Of a stretch of DNA of 64,000 bases, positions 37,716 to 48,078 are shown in pieces. How positions within the stretch are numbered: the first letter of the stretch is position 1; each line of letters begins with the position of its first letter. The stretch is from Saccharomycopsis malanga (lineage: Eukaryota > Ascomycota > Saccharomycetes > Ascoideales > Saccharomycopsidaceae), in contig CP025321.1 in assembly GCA_004014935.1 (NCBI GenBank), forward strand, positions 1,736,001-1,800,000. The letters are read 5' to 3'. The position numbers and the translations under genes are program-made. Under the pieces are notes generated by a model that saw only the letters and a program-made list of their open reading frames with translations, was not told where the DNA came from and ran no database searches.

Positions 37716-39329
37716 ATGGAGTCGATTGGCAGAGCGTTTTTCAGTACCTCTACTTTGCCTCATATTGATGCTATTGACGATGAATCTCCATTACCAGAGT
37801 CCAGTGATAATATTTCACCAATTGCTCCTAGTCCAGACCAGCTACTTTCTATAGTTATGGACAAGACTGCAGTAAGGGGCTTTCAAGTAAAAGATTATGA
37901 TCAACAAAAAGATTATGAAAAACAAAAAGATTATGATCATGAAAAAGAATATGATCATGATAGTATGAATACAGACAAGTCTTTATTTGACAGTTTTGTA
38001 GGGGATAGTCTAAAACGCAAACCGTCTTCAGTTACTGGGACCAGTCGTTGGTTGTTTGATGAGTCTCAAAGAGAAGTACCAAGTGATAAGAAGATAGGCG
38101 AAAAAATTATTAAGAAACCTGTCAACGTTTACCAAGACATGAAACCCCATAGAAACCCTTTTGCCAAGATATACGACAGAATTGCAAAGAAAGTGGGCCA
38201 TAAACCACATTATAAGCCTGGACCGCATTCTGCTGGAAAATCAGCAATTCAAATAGATCAAACTTCACCAGAAGATCCAACTTTGATAGATAACTCTCAA
38301 AGCCACCATTTTCATAAACGGTTTTCGTCTTTACATTTGGAAAGACTTTTTACACGCCGTAAAAAAAGAGTTTCTGATTTGCAGATTGACCAGATAGAAT
38401 CACGCTATGAATTTGCTACTCAACATTCACATAACTTTACTATATCAGAATTGGCACGCCCTGAAGCCATTGTTTTAAGAAGAGATACAAGAGAAGAGAT
38501 GAAAGAAACTAAAAAAGCCCATGACTTGCTCCATTCTGAGGCTTTGCATTCCTCATCACATTTCAGAAATGGGTTCCCTATTTCCATTACCCCTACCGCC
38601 TCTACAATATCATCAGACTCAAACTCTAACGACAATGGATTGTTCTTGAATGCTTCATTAGCTCGACAGTCAACTCCTCATCCTTTTGTTTCTCAAGATG
38701 AATTGCCACACTCATTGGAACCTCCTAGACAGTTGCTACCTTTCAGCCGTTTAATGTCCCATAGAAGAAGACCCAAAAATAGCCCACACATATCTACTGT
38801 CGATATCTTCAGATCAAACACAGATGGCCATCAAATCCATAGAGCTTCTCCATTGGCATCACTCTTCAGACCGGTGGAAGAAGACCCATCGGAAACACAT
38901 CAAGAAACAGTGTTCCTCCCTTCAAATCCAATCAGTAGAAGACATACTGTCAAAGCCAACCTATTTCGCGACTTGCTTAGCAGACAGTTCTCCATATCCA
39001 GTCGTAAACTTGCACCAATCACTTCCCCAATGCCTGATCTACAGGTGGAATACTCGCGAAGTCTGAGAAATAAAATAAAAACTCTGCGAATCAACAAGAA
39101 GAAGCTGAAGCCTGAAAATCCAGAATGGGTCAAAAGAAGCACATATTGGGACGAAATGCTCGGGATTGATAATTCAAACATTAATTGTATCATGAAAGAT
39201 GAAAAAGAAAAAGAAGAGGTTGGCCAATTAAGCGAAACCAAGGATAGCAAAGAATCTCCAGAATTGACTGAAAATCCAACCATTTCAGATTTGGATATAT
39301 CTCCTTTTAACATTTCCAATTCTGCTTGA
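37716..39329 (+). CDS. Unrecognised disordered, basic protein
   Basis: From the first true ATG (MESIGRAFFSTSTLPHID) the protein is 537 aa. I do not recognise a family. Residues about 58-82 contain a KDYDQQKDYEKQKDYDHEKEYDHD repeat, shown here only in outline. Several basic clusters (HKRFSSLHLERLFTRRKKR) and Ser/Pro-rich stretches suggest a regulated, phosphorylated protein. Near the C-terminus is a compact segment KKKLKPENPEWVKRSTYW followed by DEMLGID that looks like a conserved motif. There is no signal peptide or membrane helix. It is divergently oriented from NOP13, about 360 bp apart. Confidence 0.65.
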   Translation: MESIGRAFFSTSTLPHIDAIDDESPLPESSDNISPIAPSPDQLLSIVMDKTAVRGFQVKDYDQQKDYEKQKDYDHEKEYDHDSMNTDKSLFDSFVGDSLKRKPSSVTGTSRWLFDESQREVPSDKKIGEKIIKKPVNVYQDMKPHRNPFAKIYDRIAKKVGHKPHYKPGPHSAGKSAIQIDQTSPEDPTLIDNSQSHHFHKRFSSLHLERLFTRRKKRVSDLQIDQIESRYEFATQHSHNFTISELARPEAIVLRRDTREEMKETKKAHDLLHSEALHSSSHFRNGFPISITPTASTISSDSNSNDNGLFLNASLARQSTPHPFVSQDELPHSLEPPRQLLPFSRLMSHRRRPKNSPHISTVDIFRSNTDGHQIHRASPLASLFRPVEEDPSETHQETVFLPSNPISRRHTVKANLFRDLLSRQFSISSRKLAPITSPMPDLQVEYSRSLRNKIKTLRINKKKLKPENPEWVKRSTYWDEMLGIDNSNINCIMKDEKEKEEVGQLSETKDSKESPELTENPTISDLDISPFNISNSA

Positions 39330-39632
39330 CTGGGAAATATGGGGATTCTACATGTTTTGCAACTTGATACAGGGACCAGTTTGTTTATAGTTTTATATAA
39401 GAACCTTCTGATAAGTTTTGATACTTGGTGTAGTATTGAATTCACTTTTCAAAAAGACAAAGGGTATGTAAAGATATTTACGAGTCTACATGCTGACAAT
39501 ATACGTTTACTGCACCCGAGAGCTTGGTTAAATCGTTATTTTACCAATATAAATTACTATAAGCAGAATTTTTACTTTTAATCAATGTTTTTTATTAGTT
39601 TAATATGGTTTTCAACCAAACTAGAAACATAC

Positions 39633-39822
39633 GTATTGGGCTATTGGGGTTGATTATTATTGTATTGGGCTACTGGGCTTGAAATATGTTATGTTATTAT
39701 TATTATTATTGTATTGGGCTATTGGGCTTGAAATTATGATATTATTAATATTATTTGTATTGGGCTATTGGGCTTAAAATAAATGATATTGTTATGATTA
39801 TGATTATTATTGTATTGGCTCC
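39633..39822 (+). repeat. Tandem of SINE-like 3' tails
   Basis: GTATTGGGCTA starts at 39633, 39662, 39711 and 39758, each followed by GGGCTTGAAAT-ATGATATTATTA-like sequence. That is the 3' end and tail of the SINE-like family. A last degenerate unit starts at 39811. No head is present. The tandem occupies the region 160-350 bp before the WRS1 start. Confidence 0.65.
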
Positions 39823-39982
39823 AGACATAGTATTCATATACCCAGCCTTATGGAACATACTAGAAGCCCTGTTCCGCAATGAAAAGGGACCCCCGCTGGC
39901 ACCCCTATATAGCGATCTGACTGAAATATTTTCAGAGCCAGTAACTGATAAGTTTCACAGGTGTAAAAAACGTCAAGCAAAG

Positions 39983-41275
39983 ATGAGTAAAGAAGTTATG
40001 GAAAAGTTGTCCCGTGTGGAGATTTCGGGAAAGACCGATGACAAGACGGTGGAGCAAAAGGTGACCCCTTGGGAAGTCGAGGGAGCAGTTGTTGATGGAG
40101 AGGCTCAAACAATTGATTATCAGAAGCTCATTCAGCAATTTGGCACGCGTGCTATTAGCGAAGAAACATTGAGCAGATTCAAGAGTGTGACAGGCCATGA
40201 GCCGCATTATTTTCTCAAGACAGGGATTTTTTTCTCGGAAAGAGATTTTGGCAAAATCTTGGATTTGTATGAACATGGAGAGCCTTTTTTCTTGTATACT
40301 GGGCGTGGGCCTTCCAATGTGCTTCATTTAGGACACATGGTTCCGTTTTTGTTCACCAAATGGTTGCAGGAGGTGTTTGATGCACCGTTGGTGATTGAAT
40401 TGACGGACGACGAAAAGTTTTTGTTCAAACCAGCCTTGACGATTGAGCAGGTGAAGACCTTTGCAAGGGAAAACGCCCGGGATATCATCAGTTTGGGCTT
40501 CAAGCCTGAAAACACGTTTATTTTCTCCGATTTGGATTACATGGGCGGGAAGTTCTATGAGAACGTCGTAAAGATATCCCGTCAAATCACCACTTCCACA
40601 GCCAGATCGGTGTTTGGATTCCAGGATTCCGATTGCATTGGAAAACTCCATTTTGCATCAATCCAGATTGCAACGGCCTTTCCTCTGAGTTTCCCAGACG
40701 TCTTGGGATTGCCTCCTAAGGCCCCATCCTTGATTCCTTGTGCCATTGACCAAGACCCGTATTTCAGAGTCTGCCGTGACGTCGCAGGCAAGTTGAAATA
40801 CTCAAAACCGTCTCTTATCCATTCCAAGTTCTTCCCAGCCTTGCAAGGCTCGTCCACCAAAATGTCTGCCTCCGACGACACCAGTGCCATCTTCATGACA
40901 GACACTCCTAAACAGGTGGTCAAGAAAATCAACAAGTATGCGTTCAGTGGTGGCCAGGTTTCCGTAGAAGAACATCGCCGTTTGGGAGGAAACCCAGACG
41001 TTGATGTGGCTTTCCAATACTTGTCTTTTTTCAAACAAGACGAAGAGTATTTGGATCACATTGCTAACCAATACCGCAGCGGTGAATTGCTCAGCGGTGA
41101 GTTGAAAAAAATCTCCGCTCAAGTTCTCAGTGACTTTGTCAAGGACTTTCAGGAAAACAGAAAAACCATCACCGATGAGGTTCTCGATAGCTTCATGAAA
41201 CCCCACAAGTTGTCCTTTTTCAATAAAGAAAGATTGGTGCCTGTGAAAATAAGAGAGAAGAAAACTAAGAAATAG
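39983..41275 (+). CDS. WRS1: Cytoplasmic tryptophanyl-tRNA synthetase
   Basis: The ATG at 39983 (MSKEVMEKLSRVE) gives 430 aa, close to S. cerevisiae Wrs1 (432 aa). The frame extends upstream without an ATG that makes sense and runs into repeat DNA. The HIGH-type motif is GPSNVLHLGHM, and the KMSKS-type motif is KMSAS, as in eukaryotic TrpRS. CAIDQDPYFRV and AFSGGQVSVEEHRRLGGNPDVDVAFQYL (outlined) are strictly conserved family blocks. The enzyme charges tRNA-Trp. The CTG codon at 40685-40687 (residue 235) falls in AFP-x-SFPDVLGLP. From memory S. cerevisiae has Ser there, which would fit CUG read as serine. Confidence 0.95.
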   Translation: MSKEVMEKLSRVEISGKTDDKTVEQKVTPWEVEGAVVDGEAQTIDYQKLIQQFGTRAISEETLSRFKSVTGHEPHYFLKTGIFFSERDFGKILDLYEHGEPFFLYTGRGPSNVLHLGHMVPFLFTKWLQEVFDAPLVIELTDDEKFLFKPALTIEQVKTFARENARDIISLGFKPENTFIFSDLDYMGGKFYENVVKISRQITTSTARSVFGFQDSDCIGKLHFASIQIATAFPLSFPDVLGLPPKAPSLIPCAIDQDPYFRVCRDVAGKLKYSKPSLIHSKFFPALQGSSTKMSASDDTSAIFMTDTPKQVVKKINKYAFSGGQVSVEEHRRLGGNPDVDVAFQYLSFFKQDEEYLDHIANQYRSGELLSGELKKISAQVLSDFVKDFQENRKTITDEVLDSFMKPHKLSFFNKERLVPVKIREKKTKK

Positions 41276-41382
41276 TTTTGATATTTGATAGATTTATAAT
41301 ATGATCAATAGATTTGGTATTAATAGTTGTGAAGCATTCGATACTTTGTAGTGCTATATAATATTGTATTTTGTCACATAGT

Positions 41383-41757
41383 CGCTGGGCCATATGGCTC
41401 AGTGGCCAGTGTTCTAGATAGCACCAATTTAGCAGATGGTGCTCTTGAACAAGAGAAAAAAAGCCTTTACAGGTTCGATTCCCAACACCAACACTTTTTA
41501 CAATGCTGAACACGCAAGTGTGGCTCTCTAACACAAGCTGGACCAAAGTCTAGTGCTTAGTTTTGCCAATTGGGCGAGAAGATAACGATATATAAGATTA
41601 TGGTCAGATTATGATATGGTGGATAACGATATACAAGATTATGAATAACCATTATTGGGGTTTCCCCACTGGGTTTTACCAAATCCCTTTGGACATGGCG
41701 TGTATATACGAAATTGATATGTACTGGGCTCGAAATATTTGATATTATTATTATGTC
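41383..41757 (+). mobile_element. SINE-like element, best full-length copy
   Basis: The head CTGGGCCATATGGCTCAGTG holds an A box (TGGCTCAGTGG). The B box GGTTCGATTCC follows at about 41474. A body of about 230 bp leads to the conserved 3' domain (TTTCCCCACTGGG, TTTTACCAA, GTATATACGAAA, ACTGGGCTCGAAAT) and the tail GATATTATTATTATG. TTGTCACATAG before the head and TATGTCATAG after the tail could be an imperfect target-site duplication. It carries no protein. It lies about 110 bp after the WRS1 stop. Confidence 0.7.
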
Positions 41758-43441
41758 ATAGGAAGCCTACCATGATTTACCATATTTTACCGCACCTCAC
41801 CATACTTGATTAACCACCTTCCTTAAATGATCATATCACTTCTTAGTACCATAAGGAATACTATTCAAAACTGTCGGTGCTATGAAATTTGGCCTTAAAT
41901 TTGGTGTGAGTTTAGCGTCATGTTTTGCACTAAAATGGGTGTGATTGATTGTCAAATTTAAACAATTCCTTATTTTATGCTGTTTATGGACAAATGTTGT
42001 AAATATAACTGCCCATCATTCAATTCAAACAATTACCATACTGATTATCAGTAGTAAGCATCATTTCTAACAAGTAAAAGTGCATATGCCATCTTTACTA
42101 GTATGGAGTCTCATCCCCCTATTCTATTAGCGTTTTTGGTCGTAACGTACGGCCATATTTGTAATTTAAGTTGGTGTTTTGTAAGGCATTTAGCGAAATA
42201 GTTTTAGGTTCGTGCACGTATAGTTTGTATAATACTCGTATATACTGCAACTGGACAAGGATTGAGATTGACGTATTTTGCTGGGATTTGGGTCAGATTT
42301 CATGTTCTTGGTTTGGCAATATTGTCATGTTAATATACGATGGATTAGCAGCTGTCAAAGTCCTATTGGGGGCGTTTAATAGATGTTGGATATAATGCTA
42401 TCATATACTACATCTGATACTATAGCTAAACACAATAATGCTACAGCAAAACTTGGGCTTGATGTATAGATTGACATGGCAATACTATGTGATCAATCAA
42501 TCGGTGAATTTGCCCAAGGTTTGTATAATTGCAAGGGATGTGAATAAGTGGAGGAGCCTGCGGGGCTGGTTTTATACTCTTTATAAATCAAACCAGGGAA
42601 AGATCAATTTGTTGGTTGATATTAGATTTCCTAATCTACTTTGTAGGACATATTGATTTGTATTTACCACTTATTGCCACCCGTTCTTACCAATTACGTA
42701 ACAATTGTAAGAATCATTGGCTACTGGGGCCTGGAGGTCCAGCAAGTATGCTTATAAGATGTTTGATTGTACGGTTGGTTAGTTCTATTGCTAATATACA
42801 GTTATCATCATTGACAACAACTATTGGAACTTGAGGTTATCATCAAATATAGTTGATGTTGTTGAGCACTTTAGCGCTTATATATTCCATAGCACACATC
42901 CTTTTACAATCACCAAATACGAATGTTACTGGACTGGCATTATCACAACTAAAAGCAATTACCAGACCCTGTCGCTAGGGTGAGACATATTACCATGTCA
43001 TCATGGTTTATGGCTATTTTATCTCCAAACGGCATTGTTTTGATTACTATAATAGGAAAAGGTACCAGTTGACAGTTGCTGATATTTACGAGAAAGTTAT
43101 ATGATTGGCTGATGATGAATGGTAAATTCAGAGCTCAAGTACCAACATTTGACAACCTTGACAGAGTGATCTTCGATTATACGAGTGTAGAACCAGGTAT
43201 TGTAAATCTATACGCAAACTTGACCAACGAACACCCATAGTAGGCCATATAGAGTTTGGAATAGCGGTGTTTTGGCAGATTGAAGGAGGTTAGCCGTCCG
43301 CGGATCATGGCAAAGTTGTTTTGTATATAAAAATGGTTTAATCCATAAACATCCTTAAATTCAGCATCCTTAGAATCAAGCAGAAAAACGGTCTAATCGA
43401 GCAAAATCAATCTTCCTCCATATTCCATCTACAGGTAGCCC
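41758..43441. other. Intergenic region upstream of the first thioesterase
   Basis: About 1.7 kb. Frames at 42438-42656 and 42616-42834 suggest a possible gene remnant, but no family is recognised and stops are frequent on continuation. No tRNA or repeat copy is seen. Confidence 0.45.
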
Positions 43442-44539
43442 ATGACGTCTATAGCCAGCAAACTCCAGACTGATCTAGAATTGGTAGAGCTCAGTGCCAA
43501 TGAGTATATGAATAAAAACGATCTACAGGCCACTACAGGAAATGCCCAGGCGGGGAATTCTTTTGGAGGATGTATATTGTACCAGATGCTCTTGGCTGCT
43601 TATTTGAACGTAGACTCCAACAAGAGCAGCCAACGTTATACTTGTATCAACGTACATGTGAATTTCATCCTGGGGGTTCCTAGCAATATCAAGTTGCATT
43701 ATCATGTTACCGAGCTTAGAAATGGCACTGGTTTCAAGCATCGCGAGGTAAAGGCTTTTTATCAGAACAAAGTCTGTTTCTGTGCTCTTGTAATGTTTGC
43801 TCTTGACACCAATAATGATAAACGTGCTCAGATGTTTGGTGCTCAACCCACAATCAACCAGTGGCCAATACCTAATCCCAACTCCGATCATATATGGCTA
43901 AATCCGTTTCTGGCCTTTGGTAACCGTTTTGATATGAATGTTATTCACAAAACAGATCCACAGACTGGCGAGAATCTCTTTGTTCTTGACCAAGATCCTT
44001 TTTTCAAACATTTGGAATGTGTCGACATCCTTTTACCTTCTAAAATCGGTCAAGGAGGCGATTATTATTTCCCACAAGACGACAAACACCACGTTCCCAC
44101 TAGTGAAGAAACCACCCAGCGAAATCTCTTCTTTTGCATAAGACTATCTCCTCCAGCCACTGAAGATCCAAATGCAACCTTTGATGAAGGCCCTTGGTAC
44201 ATGGACCATCTAACTCTTGCATACTTTTCCGATCACATCTTCATCAAAATGACCCCCATCATCTTAGGTTATCCATACGATTCCGAGGTTTTCAAAGTCA
44301 GCTTGGACCATGCAATACATTTCCAAACCACCAAACATAAAACCTCCATTTACGATTACGTCTTTATCAAAGTCGGTCTCACCAAGTGTCAAAAAGGGAG
44401 AGTTTTGATCCACATGTCCTTGTTCAATAAACATGCTGAGATGATGGCCTATGTCACCCAGGAAGCATTCTGCGTCCTCAACAATAGAAACGGTTTGTTG
44501 CCGTTGCCTGATGATTCAAAATTGATTCCAAAGCTTTAG
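43442..44539 (+). CDS. Acyl-CoA thioesterase II family protein (TES1-like), copy 1
   Basis: A 365-aa double hot-dog thioesterase. The conserved N-terminal block AGNSFGGCILYQMLLAAY and the block FKHREVKAFYQNKVCFCALVMFA match the TES1/TesB family. The C-terminal hot-dog contains YMDHLTLAYFSDHIFI and VSLDHAIHFQTTKHKTSIYDYVF, the equivalent of the catalytic DHAI(Y/H)FH segment. The protein ends PKL, a weak peroxisomal targeting signal compared with the SKL of its neighbour. It should hydrolyse acyl-CoA esters, most likely in peroxisomes during beta-oxidation. It is a diverged tandem paralogue of the gene at 46311. A CTG at FI-x-GVPS aligns with Ala in the paralogue. Confidence 0.82.
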   Translation: MTSIASKLQTDLELVELSANEYMNKNDLQATTGNAQAGNSFGGCILYQMLLAAYLNVDSNKSSQRYTCINVHVNFILGVPSNIKLHYHVTELRNGTGFKHREVKAFYQNKVCFCALVMFALDTNNDKRAQMFGAQPTINQWPIPNPNSDHIWLNPFLAFGNRFDMNVIHKTDPQTGENLFVLDQDPFFKHLECVDILLPSKIGQGGDYYFPQDDKHHVPTSEETTQRNLFFCIRLSPPATEDPNATFDEGPWYMDHLTLAYFSDHIFIKMTPIILGYPYDSEVFKVSLDHAIHFQTTKHKTSIYDYVFIKVGLTKCQKGRVLIHMSLFNKHAEMMAYVTQEAFCVLNNRNGLLPLPDDSKLIPKL

Positions 44540-46310
44540 GACGTGGAAATAGAGCTATATAATTGTAATATTACCACCTCTCGACTCTATTTCAACATAT
44601 GGAAATAACCAAATCAAGGTATACTGCTAATTTTGAACTATCAACAAAAGGTTTAATAAAATAGTTGGATTAATATACACTTCAAACCCTATTAGATGTT
44701 CTCTCTTTATTGCTGACAGATTGGCTATATGTCGGCCTTGAACAACATCACTAGTACAAAATTGAGGGTTACAGAATTATACTACTACCATTATCTGCCA
44801 TTATAATTGATTCTTCGTAACTAACCAAAAGATTCAACATTTTACAAAATTCTGCTATCTTTTAATCTCGCAACTCTCTACAAAACCAATACACCATTCT
44901 AAAAACCCACTAATGGAATATATCTAGAAAAATATAATCTTTTTAAAAATATACTTCTTGAGCCATGAAATTCTTCTTTTTCTCCTTTTATTTCAATAAA
45001 TTGTAAAACTCTTAGGCGAAATCCACCATAATGGGAATTGAACCTTTTTTTTTTTAAAGAGCTCCTCGCAAAAAATTGTACGTGGCTCAAAACCGCTCCA
45101 AATGGGCCACTGCAATCATATGGAAGGCTTGGCTGGTTTTCTTGAAAATTTTGGAATGGGTTAAGCAATTACTATAGGACCTTTATTTGAATTGTCATCA
45201 AATTAGCGAGCAAAAAGCATCAGTTTGGTTATATGATGGCTTGATTGTTCTTCAACAAGTTATGAAAAAGTTATGAAGAAGTTAGGATAAGAGTAGATGT
45301 ATAAATTAAGCGTATGTTAGGACAATGTTTATGTAGAACCATATTTTTTGACATCTTAAATGCTACGATACCGGGCAGTTTGGTAGAATGATACGATTTC
45401 TAAAAGAGATAGTGGCTAGGCGTAGTATGTCAATAAGTACAATAGATAATGGTTAGTCATTATAATAGAGAATGGTTGGGCGTAAGATATCAATAAGTAC
45501 AATAGAGAAGCGTTAGAGATTGTTATTTCAGACTGAGTATTTGGGCAAGGAACTTGATAAGAACAACGTTATGAACGTAGATGGTTGCACTGTCAACTGC
45601 TGAGACGTTTATATTTTCTAGTTCCCTATATAGTTATTTTCATATACATAGCGAGCATCTCTGATTTCTTTCATTATTACTCAATGTAATTATTACGCCA
45701 TAGTATCCTTAACACACTTTCCATATTATAATCGAATTTACTATAGGATCCTTAGGACACCATCTACATACAAACAACATTGTTACTTTTTCTTGGCAAG
45801 TTGTGCCCAGTTATAAGATTATTAGTATTATTATTATTATCATTTGTGTCCCGTTAATTTAGCACCCTTAACATCGTTAGTAAAAAATACCATTACGCTG
45901 ACACCTCAAACAATGGCCAGCAAACTCGGACTTTAGTTTTTCCGTTTTTCCTCGTTAAACGTTGATCGTCAAGCTCTATTCTGGAAACAATTGCTGAAAT
46001 CCATAGCATCAAGCAGTTTCTTTTGACTACCAACGTAAATAAAGCGTAATTCTTATTAATGCTGTTCTCATTTCTTTTTTTAAAAACCTACGAATCATTA
46101 TAATTGTCCAAAACTGTTGTATTTATTCAACAATAGTGCTGTTGGTGCCAACGACCGCAGATCTTGCACCCCTCTGGATCTACCATACAATTAGGAGGGT
46201 GAGACGGAGTTTCGGAGTATTTGAACACCGTAATCAGTATATATATATATACATATAGATAGGACTTGGGTTGTGTTGTTTGTATTCCTGTGCAGGCAGC
46301 AGAGACGATT
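44540..46310. other. Intergenic region between the two thioesterases
   Basis: About 1.77 kb, AT-rich, containing a tRNA-head-like hairpin at about 45020-45125. Otherwise no gene is recognised. Confidence 0.5.
45020..45125 (-). repeat. Second tRNA-head-like hairpin element
   Basis: GTGGCTCA (45082-45089) and TGGGCCAC (45103-45110) form an 8-bp inverted repeat (one G-T pair) with a 13-nt loop, as at 36004-36032. On the minus strand the A-box-like TGGCCCATTTGG is followed by GGTTCAATTCCC, a near-perfect B box. It is probably a SINE-like head remnant. Confidence 0.45.
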
Positions 46311-47507
46311 ATGACCAGCAAGCTTGAGCACGACCTTGAGGTTGTGTTGACCGGACAGGATGAATATACGAACCGGTACCAAATGCCGCAGAACCGGTTT
46401 AATGTGAAGCAGAAGAATACGTTTGGTGGTCTGTTGTTTTATCAGGCGTTAGATGCCGCGTACCACACAGTCAAGCCTGAATACAAGGCAGCCACCAGCC
46501 ACATGTACTTCCTAGCTCCGACCCGGTGGGACGTTCCGGTGGTTTACCGGATCACTCGTCTTCGCGACAGCAACTCTGTGGTGCACCGCGAGGTGAAAGT
46601 GTTTCAAACCGATGCAGTTTCTGGGTCGGAAACGCTCTCAATGGTACTTTTGGTGCTATTCAATCTCAGGACTCCAAAGAAGCTCAAGTATGGTCCTCAA
46701 CCGGATCTCATGCATCCGGTGGTTCGGTCAGAAACCGGTTTGGTCGGTGGAAACCCCGGTATGTCTCTCAGCACGACCACGGCCTTCTTTCCTTTCAAAA
46801 GCGACTCCAAGGGCGCGGCAGTGTTTGATTCCGAAGTCCTTGACCAAAAGTTTGTCCGGAACACTGTTGATGACATCAAAAAGGTCGGTATGTTAGAAAC
46901 ATGGTATCCTAAACAGCTCGACCCTAGGACCAATCCAGACGGCTTCCTCTTCTCTAACCAGCAATACTCTGACCTGCAACTACACAGTGCTACGGTTGCC
47001 GAAAGAGAGATCTTCTCCATTGCCAAAGCAGTGCCATACAACGACACCACAGCGGTCAAACGGCGAAACGTTAACAATTACCACTTATTCCTAGCATACC
47101 TTTCCGACCACGAACTCTTGTCATATGCCCCAGTATTGACCGGATGTGTGCCTTACGCCCAAGAAGCCTTCATGGTGACCCTTGATCACGCGGTGTACTT
47201 CCATGAACCAAAACACCAGACGACATGCTTTGACCATCACATTGTACGAGGCCGTATTTTGAAAGGCACCAACGGCCAGTACACGCTACAAACCGTGATA
47301 TATAACAAATACGGCGAGTCTGTTGCCGTGTGTATTCAAGAAGGATTGGCGCTCATAGATAACAGGTCTAGAAGCTTGAGATTGCCAGGCGTCAACCAAG
47401 CAATCCGACCAGTGGAAACCGAACAAACGTCCGGTTTTATTAATAGACGCCATGTAGAGCCCCAGACATTTCTTGGCGGGAAAACCGACTTACAGAGCAA
47501 GTTGTAA
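46311..47507 (+). CDS. Peroxisomal acyl-CoA thioesterase II (TES1-like), copy 2
   Basis: The ATG at 46311 (MTSKLEHDLEVV) gives 398 aa. An in-frame, unsupported extension upstream is left out. N-terminal hot-dog blocks: NTFGGLLFYQALDAAYHTV and VVHREVKVFQ. C-terminal block: NNYHLFLAYLSDHELL and VTLDHAVYFHEPKHQT, which is the family catalytic region. The protein ends QSKL, a canonical PTS1 signal, so it should be peroxisomal. It has a 25-residue C-terminal extension compared with copy 1. GC content is visibly higher than in copy 1 (CGG and CCG codons are frequent). With copy 1 it forms a same-strand tandem pair about 1.8 kb apart, a common arrangement for fatty-acid genes in alkane/oleate-using yeasts. 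Confidence 0.88.
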   Translation: MTSKLEHDLEVVLTGQDEYTNRYQMPQNRFNVKQKNTFGGLLFYQALDAAYHTVKPEYKAATSHMYFLAPTRWDVPVVYRITRLRDSNSVVHREVKVFQTDAVSGSETLSMVLLVLFNLRTPKKLKYGPQPDLMHPVVRSETGLVGGNPGMSLSTTTAFFPFKSDSKGAAVFDSEVLDQKFVRNTVDDIKKVGMLETWYPKQLDPRTNPDGFLFSNQQYSDLQLHSATVAEREIFSIAKAVPYNDTTAVKRRNVNNYHLFLAYLSDHELLSYAPVLTGCVPYAQEAFMVTLDHAVYFHEPKHQTTCFDHHIVRGRILKGTNGQYTLQTVIYNKYGESVAVCIQEGLALIDNRSRSLRLPGVNQAIRPVETEQTSGFINRRHVEPQTFLGGKTDLQSKL

Positions 47508-47523
47508 ATGTTTTATATTCATA

Positions 47524-47625
47524 AACCGCTGGGCAAGATGGATCAATGGGTATAGTATTCTCGGAGAAGCCAAAAAAAGGTGAGTCGATATTTACTGGGC
47601 TCTAAATATAAGATTGTCATATATT
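47524..47625 (+). mobile_element. Short internally deleted SINE-like copy
   Basis: The head CGCTGGGCAAGATGG with GTATAGTATTCTCGGAGAAG runs directly into the end domain ACTGGGCTCTAAATATAAGAT. The B box and body are missing. It starts 17 bp after the stop codon of thioesterase copy 2. Confidence 0.5.
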
Positions 47626-47689
47626 CATAAGTTTTTGTTTGTTTGATTTAGTTTTGTTAGTTTTGTTAGTGATTTGACTGATTGGAATA

Positions 47690-48008
47690 TAAATATATAT
47701 AATAATAATATCATATATTTCAAGCCCAGTACATACCAGTTTCGTATATACGCGCTGTGTCTAAGGGGACTTGGTAAATCCCAGTGGGGAAATCCCAAAA
47801 AACTCCATAATTTTGTCACTCAGTTGGAAAGTAAGTAGACTTTCTTCTAGGCCATCTTTCAGACAGTTGCACTTGCCTGTGAAATCACGTTCAGCATCGT
47901 AAAAAGCAGCGAGTAAAAGTGTCTTGATGGGAATCGAACCCGTGTTCCTGTTAGGTCTTATTTCTCTTCTCCGAGAGCACTGAACACTGAGCCATACGGC
48001 CCAGTGGC
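47690..48008 (-). mobile_element. SINE-like element, near full length
   Basis: Read on the minus strand: head CCACTGGGCCGTATGGCTCA (A box), GAGAAGAGAAATAAGACC, B box GGGTTCGATTCCC, a body with GATGCTGAACG shared with the 41.4-kb copy, then TTTCCCCACTGGGATTTACC, GTATATACGAAACTGGTATG, ACTGGGCTTGAAATATATGA and a TATTATTATTA tail. The 3' domain is about 85-90% identical to the copy at 41383-41757. Confidence 0.7.
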
Positions 48009-48078
48009 ATAATAATAATACTAATACCTTGTATTTTTGGCAAACCAACAGTCAAAGTTTATCACCAATTTGCGGTTG

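Noticed and set aside
39755-39982. N-terminal extension of WRS1 in the same frame
   Set aside because: It has no family similarity and begins inside tandem repeat DNA; the ATG at 39983 gives the normal length.
42438-42834. Two overlapping short frames that might be a gene remnant
   Set aside because: No recognisable family and no consistent continuation; stops appear in all frames soon after.
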